Shown one piece after another: positions 1 through 7,984 of a stretch of DNA of 39,509 nucleotides (positions are counted from its first letter, which is position 1; every line of letters starts with the position of its first letter). The position numbers were made by a program, and so were the translations under genes. Origin of the DNA: Pseudomonadota bacterium. Its GTDB lineage: Bacteria; Pseudomonadota; Alphaproteobacteria; Caulobacterales; Caulobacteraceae. The notes under the pieces are model-generated. The model was not told the origin of the DNA and made no database searches. It saw only the letters and a list, made by a program, of their open reading frames with translations. The stretch is from positions 1 to 39,509 of the forward strand of contig JAEXZS010000033.1 of the NCBI GenBank assembly GCA_023451375.1. The letters are read 5' to 3'.

Positions 1-599
1 GCCGGCGGGGGTCCGTCGGCGGCGCGGGCCAGGTCCAAGAGGCGCGTGTGCAGCCGCATCCAGCCGGCGGCCTCGGCGACCCGGCCGCGCAGGACGGCGC
101 GGTTCAGCCGCACCAGGGCGTGGCGCGCCATCTCGGCGTAGTCGAGCAGGCCGGCCGCCTCCTCGGCCTCCAGATCGACCGGCTCGGGATCGGGCTGGTC
201 GATGCGGCGCCAGCTTCCGGCCTTGGCGCGCTGGCGAAAGGTCGACAAGGCCAGGCCGTGCCGGGCGCACACCGTCTCGGCGGCGTCCCCGGCCAGATAA
301 TCGTCGCGCGCCCGCGCCCACGCCGCCTCGGACACGCGGCGATAGCCGCCGCCGCGATCATAGGGATCGCGCACGGGCCGCCCGTCGTAGAGGGGGCGTG
401 CGGGGTCGCGGGGCGTGTCGGGGTGTGGGGCGTCGGGGCGTGGGGTTTCGTCGCCGGATCCCTCGTTTCGGGGGCGGTCGACGAAGTCCTCGTTGGTCAG
501 GCGGCCGTCCCAATAGTCATAGGGCGCCCGGTCGTCGTCGGCGCCCGATCCGTCCGCGCCGGGGCCATAGCCCGGCCAGCCATGCTCATCCGGTTCCAT
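1..599 (-). CDS. Helix-turn-helix protein, terminase-small-subunit-like (partial, runs off window)
   Basis: A leftward reading frame opens with ATG at 597-599 (product begins MEPDEHGWPG) and stays open to base 1, so the C-terminus lies outside the window. At least 199 residues are visible. The first 70 are acidic, proline-rich and probably disordered. Around residues 90-130 comes a segment with the pattern YLAGDAAETVCARHGL followed by STFRQRAKAGSWRR. That resembles the HTH of small terminase subunits and similar phage or gene-transfer-agent DNA-binding proteins. An alanine/leucine-rich, probably helical, segment follows. Codon usage matches the GC-rich genome. The terminase-like role is an inference from pattern only; a stand-alone regulator is equally possible. 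The next gene to the left, outside the window, would decide. Confidence 0.6.
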   Translation of the reverse strand, partial: MEPDEHGWPGYGPGADGSGADDDRAPYDYWDGRLTNEDFVDRPRNEGSGDETPRPDAPHPDTPRDPARPLYDGRPVRDPYDRGGGYRRVSEAAWARARDDYLAGDAAETVCARHGLALSTFRQRAKAGSWRRIDQPDPEPVDLEAEEAAGLLDYAEMARHALVRLNRAVLRGRVAEAAGWMRLHTRLLDLARAADGPPP

Positions 600-1030
600 G
601 CGCCCCTCCGACGCCGATCCGCCCCAGGCGCGGGGCCGGGGCATTATGGGGCGGCCGGGAGGGGTGATGGGTCGATTGGCGCGCGGCGGCGGAAAGGCGA
701 GGGAATTCAGGGGGTGGAGCGGCGGAATTAGGATGGCAGGGCCTTCGGCTTCCCTCTTTCGTCATCCTCCGGCGCGAAGCGACCGGGGCACCCAGCGGCG
801 CCGAAGGCGATCTGATCAGGCAGGATGCAGGAAAGGGCGGCCTTCGCGGCAGGGTCGTGCTCGCGCGCGCCTCCCCCGGTCCGAGCTTCGCTCGGTCGGA
901 GGATGACGAAGGGTCCCCCGGTCTGCGCCGCGAAGACGCGGCTCGCCGGAGGATGATGAAAGATGAGGAGAGCCAAGCCGCCCCCGCCCCTGTACGCTGG
1001 CGCCACACACGCGAGGGGGCCTGCCTGTCG
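600..1030. repeat. Gene-free interval with dispersed inverted-repeat units
   Basis: No convincing gene is seen in about 430 bp. The stretch carries three copies of a 14-base unit: TTCGTCATCCTCCG at 758-771, its exact reverse complement at 897-910, and a one-mismatch reverse copy (CGGAGGATGATGAA) at 947-960. A small hairpin with CCGAGC/GCTCGG arms sits at 881-895. The core CGTCATCCTC recurs in the palindrome at 33453-33483. This looks like a decayed cluster of intergenic palindromic repeats. The open frames across it are low-complexity and not protein-like. Confidence 0.55.
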
Positions 1031-1156
1031 GTGTTCGAGTTCACCTTCGGCCTGTCGGCCGTGATCCTGGGGCTGGCGCTGGCGCATATGGCGTCGACGG
1101 TCTTGAAGCTGGCCATGGCCGGGCGGCGGGAGCCTCCGGTGCGGTTTGTGGAGTGA
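1031..1156 (+). pseudogene. N-terminal fragment of a small membrane protein
   Basis: From a GTG at 1031 the frame reads VFEFTFGLSAVILGLALAHM and then a short basic stretch ending in FVE before TGA at 1154-1156, about 41 residues. The hydrophobic segment looks like a first transmembrane helix. I recall similar starts in longer (near 200-residue) multi-pass proteins of Caulobacterales. Here the reading stops one helix in, just after AGRR, and the stop overlaps the GTG of the next gene (GTGA). I read it as the 5' stump of a gene cut by arrival of the DUF559 module. It could instead be a genuine single-helix mini-protein coupled to that gene. No clear Shine-Dalgarno decides the start. Confidence 0.4.
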
Positions 1157-1497
1157 GGAATCGCGCGCGAGACCTTCGCCAGTCTTCGGGCCTCGCAGAA
1201 CAGCGCGTCTGGGCGCGGCTGAGGGGCGGGGCCGTCGAGGGCTTCAAGGTGCGGCGACAGCACGGGATCGGTCCCTACGTCGTCGATTTCGCGTGCGTGC
1301 AGCTGCGGCTGGTGATCGAGATCGACGGCGGCGTGCATGACCGTGACGACGTCGTCCTGCGCGATCACTATCGCCAGGCGGAAATCGAGGCGCTGGGCTG
1401 GACGGTGGTTCGCTTCACCAACGACGTCGCTCTGGGCGAGCCGTGGCGGATCGACGACGCCATCCGCGACCGGGCGCGGCTGCTCGGACTTGTGTGA
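1153..1497 (+). CDS. DUF559 (Vsr-fold endonuclease-like) protein
   Basis: This 114-residue protein has the DUF559 layout. An N-terminal RxxxxxAEQRVWARLRGG helix leads into FKVRRQHGIGPYVVDFAC, then LVIEIDGGVHD, RDHYRQAEIEALGWTVVRF and a closing helical segment. The D of VDFAC, the E of EIDGG and the H of GVHD sit where the family has its putative PD-(D/E)XK/Vsr-type nuclease residues. DUF559 proteins are compared with very-short-patch-repair endonucleases, but a biological role is not established as far as I know. The GTG start overlaps the preceding TGA (GTGA), suggesting coupled translation. The stop codon ends at 1497 and a palindromic repeat begins at 1498, so gene and repeat are physically fused. 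Confidence 0.85.
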   Translation: MRNRARDLRQSSGLAEQRVWARLRGGAVEGFKVRRQHGIGPYVVDFACVQLRLVIEIDGGVHDRDDVVLRDHYRQAEIEALGWTVVRFTNDVALGEPWRIDDAIRDRARLLGLV

Positions 1498-1567
1498 CCC
1501 TCTCCCGGCGGGAGAGGGCTTGAGGCTCGCAGAGCGCAGCGATGCGCCAAGCCGAAAGGGTGAGGGG
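1498..1567 (+). repeat. About 70-bp repeat, copy A (inverted partner at 1627-1698)
   Basis: The unit starts with a hairpin (arms CCCTCTCCC and GGGAGAGGG, 3-base loop), continues with CTTGAG and a variable middle, and ends in GAAAGGGTGAGGGG. It begins directly after the DUF559 stop codon. The same order of motifs occurs in reverse complement in copy B. Confidence 0.85.
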
Positions 1568-1626
1568 CACCCCTCGAAGAGTCGCACCGCCGCCCGTGCG
1601 ACGGCTCACGCCGACTGCCCCGCCAG
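1568..1626. repeat. Spacer between the inverted repeats with a central hairpin
   Basis: The 59 bp between copies A and B contain a perfect 7-bp stem, GTCGCAC at 1581-1587 and GTGCGAC at 1596-1602. The whole 1498-1698 block is therefore a long inverted repeat with a hairpin near the centre, MITE-like in shape. Confidence 0.6.
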
Positions 1627-1698
1627 CCCCTCACCCTTTCGCGCAATCCTGATCGCTGACGCTCTCAGGCGCTCAAGCCCTCTCCCGCCGGGAGAGGG
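1627..1698 (-). repeat. About 72-bp repeat, copy B (inverted copy of 1498-1567)
   Basis: Read on the minus strand this has the same CCCTCTCCC/GGGAGAGGG hairpin, CTTGAG, variable middle and GAAAGGGTGAGGGG as copy A. Its outer end coincides with the point where the leftward kinase-like reading frame stops making sense. Confidence 0.85.
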
Positions 1699-1814
1699 AG
1701 ACCGCGTCCGGATTGACGAACTGGAACGCCTCCGCCCGCTCGCGCAGGAAGCCGTTGATGAAGGTGGTCTATCCCGGCCCCGGTGGGCCCGGCGAGGAGG
1801 ACGAGCGTGGGCAT
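1699..1814 (-). pseudogene. 5' remnant of an AAA/zeta-toxin-type P-loop kinase, frameshifted and truncated
   Basis: On the minus strand from ATG at 1812-1814 the product begins MPTLVLLAGPTGAG, the start of a P-loop. At the expected Lys codon there is one extra base (about position 1771: GGGATAGACC where GGGAAGACC would be expected). In the shifted frame the text resumes as TTFINGFLRERAEAFQFVNP followed by DAV, typical of the N-terminus of zeta-toxin/UDP-GlcNAc-kinase-like ATPases of the GPNGAGKTTF type. It then runs straight into repeat copy B and stops. The gene is doubly dead: a frameshift inside Walker A and loss of everything after about 36 residues. The family assignment rests on this short N-terminus only. 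Confidence 0.65.
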
Positions 1815-1867
1815 GTCAGCAGGACATTTCCGACGCATAGCTATATAACAACCGCAGGTACCGGAAG

Positions 1868-3082
1868 TTGAAGCGCATTTATCTCACCCCAGAAATAATC
1901 GACACATTTGCTGAGCCCAAAACCGGAGAGACTTGGCTAGCTGACAGCGCCGTGCCGGGGTTCGGAGTCCGAATCTGGCATCGAAACGGGAAGATCGGAA
2001 AGGCATATGCCGTCCGAGCTGCCGATGAATATGGCAGATTCAATCGCATTGCGCTTAGAAAGTGGGAGTTGCAAGATATTGCGCAGTCAAGCTGGAGATT
2101 CGCTCTCGGCGAGCACGCCCCCACATTTGGCGAACTTCTTCCAGAGGCTCGGCTCTGGGCTCGCGACCAGATTGATCGGCTCACCGGACGACCTACCCTA
2201 GCTGACGAAAGGCGAGACCAATGGGCTCGCTCAGCTGAACAGGCTGGGAAAATCACGCTGGCCCGTGCAGCTGCCGGCGTCATCACCACCTTAGAGTTGG
2301 GGGGTCGATCGCAGGTCTATAGGGATCGCCTAGATAAGCTCTTCTCGGCCTATGTTCCAGAAAATCTTAAGAAAAAGCCTCTGGTAAAAATAACTCTGGC
2401 CGAAATCGCCAGTGTTTTGAGAAGTCCAGTTCTTTCCTACGGCAACATGAGAGCTCTCAGACCATTCCTTGGAAAATGTATAGATCTCGTTCGCCAGTTT
2501 CACGGCCGCACGCACGAATCTCTATGGGATTTCGAGCGTATGATCGAGATTAAGGTTCAAACCGTTGAGCATCCGATGGTTCACTGGGAGAGCAGCCGGT
2601 TCAAAGAGCTGATCCGGTATCTCTCGCAGCATGATGTCTGGCAACAAGGACTTTGCTTGGCGTTATACTTTGAAACCCGAAATGCTCTAAGCGCCGCCAT
2701 GGCGGCGCACTGGGATGACTTTGTCGATGTCAGGTACATCTCACGCATGCACGTGGGCCAGCGTCCCATGTGGCGGCGAGAGTGGCGGGCAGGCGGGCGG
2801 CGAGGTTGGGGGGCCGAGATAACTGTTCGTGCGAATACCATCTTCACGTTGATTGAAGAGCGACACGCTAGCGATGTAGCAGAGAAGGTCGAGCGTCTTT
2901 TCCCATCTCGCTACGGGCGGCAGCACTCGCATATCAGGTCAGTCGATCATGTGTGGCGGCAGACACTTGCTCACTTTGAGTTGCCTCACATTCGTCCGCG
3001 GCTCGCCCATGTTTTATACGACGCAGCACTGTGGGGGCGTTGGAAACCTGAAGACCGCCTTTACGTGCCATCCGGCGACTAA
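1868..3082 (+). CDS. Divergent or degenerate tyrosine-recombinase-like (phage integrase family) protein
   Basis: This 404-residue protein starts at TTG 1868, shortly after GGAAG. Residues 1-50 (YLTPEIIDTF, then ETWLADSAVPGFGVRIW) match the arm-type DNA-binding N-terminus of P4-like integrases. The middle is a helical core-binding-like region. The C-terminal half keeps the outline of the catalytic domain: a helix ending AAHWDDFVD, then LFPSRYGR, VDHVWRQTLAHFELPHIRPR. The usual Arg and Glu of the TGxRxxE box are not where expected (ETRNALSAAM), the HDLRRT box is missing, and no terminal GHxxxxTxxxY is seen. It is therefore either an inactive decayed integrase or a non-catalytic paralogue. Base composition is plainly lower in GC than all neighbours and codon usage is unlike the rest of the window, so it was acquired. 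Confidence 0.6.
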   Translation: MKRIYLTPEIIDTFAEPKTGETWLADSAVPGFGVRIWHRNGKIGKAYAVRAADEYGRFNRIALRKWELQDIAQSSWRFALGEHAPTFGELLPEARLWARDQIDRLTGRPTLADERRDQWARSAEQAGKITLARAAAGVITTLELGGRSQVYRDRLDKLFSAYVPENLKKKPLVKITLAEIASVLRSPVLSYGNMRALRPFLGKCIDLVRQFHGRTHESLWDFERMIEIKVQTVEHPMVHWESSRFKELIRYLSQHDVWQQGLCLALYFETRNALSAAMAAHWDDFVDVRYISRMHVGQRPMWRREWRAGGRRGWGAEITVRANTIFTLIEERHASDVAEKVERLFPSRYGRQHSHIRSVDHVWRQTLAHFELPHIRPRLAHVLYDAALWGRWKPEDRLYVPSGD

Positions 3083-3083
3083 T

Positions 3084-3263
3084 GTGGCCGATTTGTCCAA
3101 TTTTACACACTGGCCAAATGAGCGGCAGCGGCCGCTGGCCGTTCCAAACGGGGGCGCGACGGACTCCTTACAATTTCATTCGTTGAGCGAAGCTTTGGGA
3201 GCAGTTCAAACGGTCACCGAGGGCGGCCGCTTCTCACAGATCACTCACGGAGAAGCCCAGTGA
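3084..3263 (+). CDS. Small accessory protein (59 aa), possibly a relic
   Basis: From a GTG at 3084, just past the recombinase stop, the frame gives 59 residues with RPLAVPNGGATDSLQFHSLS and EALGAVQTVTE. I recall small proteins of mobile regions in alphaproteobacteria with a similar plan (RPLAVP, then a F/LxFxSLxEAv motif), usually next to a short HTH protein. The C-terminus (GGRFSQITHGEAQ) does not look like theirs, so this copy may be degraded. The TGA at 3261-3263 overlaps the GTG of the following HTH relic. GC content is as low as in the recombinase. Function is unknown. Confidence 0.4.
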   Translation: MADLSNFTHWPNERQRPLAVPNGGATDSLQFHSLSEALGAVQTVTEGGRFSQITHGEAQ

Positions 3264-3424
3264 AATACCTATCAAAGGTAGAGATCGCCGTAATAAAAGG
3301 ACGTATTGCGCGCTGAGACAAGTACTCGGAAATTGCGTCCGACTACAGGATCAATCAAGGCCGCTTGTCTGATTTGAAATACGGCCGCATCTATCCGCAA
3401 GTGCAAGCTGCCAAGTTGGACTGA
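3260..3424 (+). pseudogene. Short helix-turn-helix protein interrupted by an in-frame TGA
   Basis: The frame opening with GTG at 3260 reads YLSKVEIAVIKGRIAR, then TGA at 3314-3316, then resumes in the same frame as DKYSEIASDYRINQGRLSDL and KYGRIYPQV before a second TGA at 3422-3424. Without the first stop it would be a 54-residue protein with a clear HTH (YSEIASDYRINQGRLSDLK). The stop sits where a Gly codon (GGA) would be natural, a one-base change. The downstream part remains intact, so decay is recent, or the stop is a sequencing error, or a shorter protein starts inside. It is the last gene of the low-GC island before thiC. Confidence 0.6.
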
Positions 3425-3433
3425 AATGGTCGA

Positions 3434-3454
3434 TGACGCGGGCTGCGGCCCGCG

Positions 3455-3457
<3 letters not shown>
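3434..3457 (-). terminator. Hairpin at the end of thiC
   Basis: A perfect 10-bp stem (TGACGCGGGC at 3434-3443, GCCCGCGTCA at 3448-3457) with a 4-base loop. The thiC stop codon forms the outer part of the right arm. There is no strong T-run after it on the minus strand, so termination strength is uncertain. Confidence 0.55.
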
Positions 3458-5407
<1,950 letters not shown>

Positions 5408-5437
5408 GGCGGCCTCTTTCAAACAAGAGGGACCGCC
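5408..5437 (-). promoter_or_regulatory. Hairpin sequestering the thiC ribosome-binding site
   Basis: On the minus strand GGCGG-TC-CCTCTT can pair with AAGAGG-CCGCC across a 6-base loop: eleven pairs with a 2-base bulge. The right arm contains the AGAGG Shine-Dalgarno and ends directly before the ATG. This is the form expected of a translational expression platform for the riboswitch. Confidence 0.6.
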
Positions 5438-5472
5438 GGCGCGGTTTGAGGGCCCCGGAGGGTTCCGAAGCC

Positions 5473-5570
5473 GTGTCTCTTCCCTTCGCCGGCATGACCC
5501 GGATCAGGTTCGACCGGTCAAGGGAGGGACCCTTATCTCAGCGGCTCGATTGCCGCCCCCGGGAGAACGC
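5473..5570 (-). promoter_or_regulatory. TPP riboswitch (THI element)
   Basis: The minus strand carries the conserved thi-box blocks in order: GGCGGC paired with GCCGCTGAGAT, then GGGTCCC, then GAACCTGATCCGGGTCATG and CCGGCGAAGGGA. CTGAGAT and the CCTGATC/CCGGCGNAGGGA blocks are the pyrimidine- and pyrophosphate-sensor signatures. It ends about 65 bases before the thiC ATG and starts about 20 bases past the end of the upstream TIGR02588 gene. The outer limits of P1 are approximate. Confidence 0.95.
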
Positions 5571-5588
5571 GGCGACCATAGCCCAGGC

Positions 5589-5969
5589 TCAGGGCGCCGA
5601 CCAGCCCTTGACCGCGACGGCGGCCCCGCGCGGGTCTTCGTCGAAGCGCAGATAGGCCGTGGCGTGCCCCCGGCCGGGAACGTAGTCGAGCGTGGCCGTC
5701 GCGGTCCGGCCGCCCAGTTCGCCCTCGATGTCGACGGCGGCGGCGGTGTCCAGGCCGTCGTTGCGGACCTCGACCTCGGCGACGTGGCCGGCGGGCGTGG
5801 CCTCCACCGCGACGATGCGGGCGCTGAGCGCGGGCGGCCGGGACGGCTGCATCGCCTCCCACAGGACGACGGCGACGACGCCCAGGGTGACCAGGCCGCC
5901 CAGGACGGCCATGGCCCACTGCAGGACGGGGCGGACGGGGCGGGGCGCGGGCTTCTTCTTCGTGGGCAT
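5589..5969 (-). CDS. TIGR02588-type membrane-anchored protein
   Basis: This is a 126-residue protein. A basic proline-rich start (MPTKKKPAPRPVRP) precedes one transmembrane helix (about residues 17-42), so the N-terminus is probably cytoplasmic. An approximately 80-residue extracytoplasmic domain follows with the pattern VAEVEVRNDGLDTAAAVDIE and a closing ATAYLRFDEDPRG. It resembles an immunoglobulin-like or COG-type beta domain. The layout and its place directly after a TIGR02587-type gene match the TIGR02588 family, which is of unknown function. Its ATG is 4 bases after the upstream stop, so the two are co-transcribed and probably act together. Confidence 0.8.
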   Translation of the reverse strand: MPTKKKPAPRPVRPVLQWAMAVLGGLVTLGVVAVVLWEAMQPSRPPALSARIVAVEATPAGHVAEVEVRNDGLDTAAAVDIEGELGGRTATATLDYVPGRGHATAYLRFDEDPRGAAVAVKGWSAP

Positions 5970-5973
5970 GGGC

Positions 5974-6804
5974 TCAGACCAGCAGGCGGGCGGCGGCGGC
6001 GCCGATGGCGGCGGGGAAGCCCAGGACGACCATGGTCTGGACGATCCCGGCCGGGTCGTGGCCGTCGGTGCGGCCGAACACGAACAGGATGAACAGGCTG
6101 ACCCCCAGGGCGACCGCGTAGCCCGGCAGGGTGAAGTGGAAGAAGGCGGTCACGGGCCGGTCCGCCTCCTCCTGGCCGGCGAAGCCCGCGTCGAAGACGA
6201 TCAGGTGCAGCAGGACCAGCGACAGGGCGACCAGGCCCAGGGCGTGCCAGGGCGTCGCCTTGTAGGCGATCAGGATCATCTCCTCGGTGGGGGCCAGGTT
6301 CATGGCGAAGAACAGGGCCCCGGCGGCCATCAGGAACAGCTCGCCGAAGTAGGAGGCCTGGTCCTCGTCCCCGTCGCCGTCCGAGGGGGCGCCGCTGAGC
6401 TGGCGACGGGCCAGCAGGGCGCCCATGGCACCGGGTATGGCCTGCAGCGCGAGCATGCCCACGAGCTCGCGCGGGGCGGACCGGGGCGTGACGACGCCGA
6501 AGAGGGTCAGCAGGCAAAGGGCGGTGACGAAGCCGACCGCCAGCGCCACGGCCGTGTCCAGCACGTCGTTGCGGAAGCCGCGCCGCCGCGAGAAGCCGGC
6601 GTAGTAGGCCAGGCCGTACAGCAGCGGCAGGCCGGCGAGCACGAAGGCCAGCAGCCGCCCCCGGTCCATGACCACGCCCTGCTCCCACATCTCCATCGTC
6701 ATCAGCAGGGGGATGTTGAAGATCAGCGCCCCGGCGAAGGCCCGGCCGAGATCGCGCAGATAGGGCTTCTCCCGGCGCAGGTCGATAAGGGGCAGGTCCG
6801 TCAT
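5974..6804 (-). CDS. TIGR02587-type integral membrane protein
   Basis: The product is a 276-residue multi-pass protein with about seven or eight hydrophobic segments. A conserved-looking loop (LIFNIPLLMTMEMWEQGVVM) lies near residues 28-47 and an acidic motif (NLAPTEEMILIA) near residue 170. This fits the TIGR02587/DUF2391 family, whose role is unknown. The family is normally followed by TIGR02588, as here. ATG at 6802-6804 faces the rightward PLP-enzyme gene across a 77-base divergent promoter interval. Nothing in the sequence shows a substrate. A two-component transporter or membrane-stress module is possible but unproven. Confidence 0.8.
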   Translation of the reverse strand: MTDLPLIDLRREKPYLRDLGRAFAGALIFNIPLLMTMEMWEQGVVMDRGRLLAFVLAGLPLLYGLAYYAGFSRRRGFRNDVLDTAVALAVGFVTALCLLTLFGVVTPRSAPRELVGMLALQAIPGAMGALLARRQLSGAPSDGDGDEDQASYFGELFLMAAGALFFAMNLAPTEEMILIAYKATPWHALGLVALSLVLLHLIVFDAGFAGQEEADRPVTAFFHFTLPGYAVALGVSLFILFVFGRTDGHDPAGIVQTMVVLGFPAAIGAAAARLLV

Positions 6805-6881
6805 GCTGCGGCAACGCTTGGCGCCGCGCTTTGGCTCCCGCCCCGGTCGCGCTAAGCAGGAGGCCCGCGACAGGAGCCCCC

Positions 6882-7877
6882 ATGCATCTCGCCCGTTTTC
6901 CCCGCGTCCGCCTGGCCCATCTGCCCACCCCGCTGGAGCCGCTGCCCCGGCTGTCGGAGGCGCTGGGCGTCGACCTGTGGATCAAGCGCGACGACTGCAC
7001 CGGCCTGGCCGGCGGCGGCAAGACGCGCAAGCTGGAGTTCCTGCTGGGCGCCGCCTTCGCGGCGGACGCCGACACCCTGGTCACGCAAGGGGCGGTGCAG
7101 TCGAACCATGTGCGCCAGACGGCGGCGGCGGCGGCCGCGCACGGCCTGGCCTGCGAGGTCATCCTGGAGGAACGGACGGGATCGAAGGCGGCGGACTATG
7201 TCGGCAACGGCAACGTCCTCTTGGACAAGCTGTTGGGCGCGCGCTTGCGCACCGTGCCGGGCGGGACCGACATGGCCGCCGAGCTGGAGAAGACGGCCGA
7301 GGAGGTGCGGGGGCGCGGCGGGCGGCCCTATGTCATCCCCGGCGGCGGCTCGAACCCGATCGGCGCGCTGGGCTACGCCGACTGCGCGCGCGAGATCGTG
7401 GTCCAGGCCGACGAGCTGGACCTGAAAATCGACCGCATCGTCACGGCGACGGGCAGCGCGGGGACGCACGCGGGCCTGGTCGCCGGACTGGCGGTGATGG
7501 GCGCGGACGTTCCGGTGCTGGGGATCGGGGTGCGGGCGCCGAAGGACCGCCAGGAAACCAACGTCCTCAAGCTGGCCGAGGAGACGGCGGCGCTGCTGGG
7601 GCAGGCTGGACGGGTGACGCGCGAGATGGTCGTGGCGGACTGCGACTATGTCGGCGAAGGCTACGGCCTGATCGACCAGGGGGTGATCGACGCCCTGACC
7701 CTGGCGGCGCGGACCGATGGGATCGTGCTGGACCCGGTCTATTCCGGGAAGGCGATGAAGGGGCTGATCGCCCTGGCCCGCGCCGGGAGCTTCCAGGGCG
7801 AGACGGTGGTCTTCCTGCACACCGGCGGGGCGCAGGGGCTGTTCGGCTATGAGAGCGAGATCGGCGCGGGGCTGTAA
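6882..7877 (+). CDS. PLP-dependent L-cysteate sulfo-lyase / D-cysteine desulfhydrase family enzyme
   Basis: This 331-residue fold-type II PLP enzyme belongs to the ACC deaminase/D-cysteine desulfhydrase family. It begins MHLARFPRVRLAHLPTPLEP, the style of CuyA and DcyD. ATG 6882 is chosen because AGGAG lies 6 bases before it. Visible motifs are WIKRDDCTGLA, then GGGKTRKLEF with the presumptive catalytic Lys47, QGAVQSNHVRQTAA, IPGGGSNPIGALGY, the phosphate-binding TGSAGTHAG and the C-terminal FLHTGGAQGLFGYE. These enzymes split sulfite or sulfide plus ammonia from cysteate or D-cysteine, giving pyruvate. Substrate cannot be told from sequence; the overall resemblance is nearest to CuyA as I remember it. 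The family motif GGNK lacks its Asn here (GGGK), apparently a one-residue deletion next to the catalytic lysine. Confidence 0.85.
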   Translation: MHLARFPRVRLAHLPTPLEPLPRLSEALGVDLWIKRDDCTGLAGGGKTRKLEFLLGAAFAADADTLVTQGAVQSNHVRQTAAAAAAHGLACEVILEERTGSKAADYVGNGNVLLDKLLGARLRTVPGGTDMAAELEKTAEEVRGRGGRPYVIPGGGSNPIGALGYADCAREIVVQADELDLKIDRIVTATGSAGTHAGLVAGLAVMGADVPVLGIGVRAPKDRQETNVLKLAEETAALLGQAGRVTREMVVADCDYVGEGYGLIDQGVIDALTLAARTDGIVLDPVYSGKAMKGLIALARAGSFQGETVVFLHTGGAQGLFGYESEIGAGL

Positions 7878-7984
7878 GGCGGGCGGAACGGATCGTCAGG
7901 TCAGGGCGACGACGCCGCCACGTCCGGCGCGCGTCCGATGTCGGTCAGGATGCAGCCTTGGACGGCGCAGGGCGTTGCCGGACC

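Noticed and set aside
104..361. Minus-strand 85-residue frame inside the HTH gene
   Set aside because: Another frame of the same strand (from ATG 599) gives the credible HTH protein; this one is Arg/Pro-rich noise.
1498..1698. CRISPR-like repeat pair
   Set aside because: Only two copies, inverted rather than direct, with internal hairpins and no spacers or cas genes.
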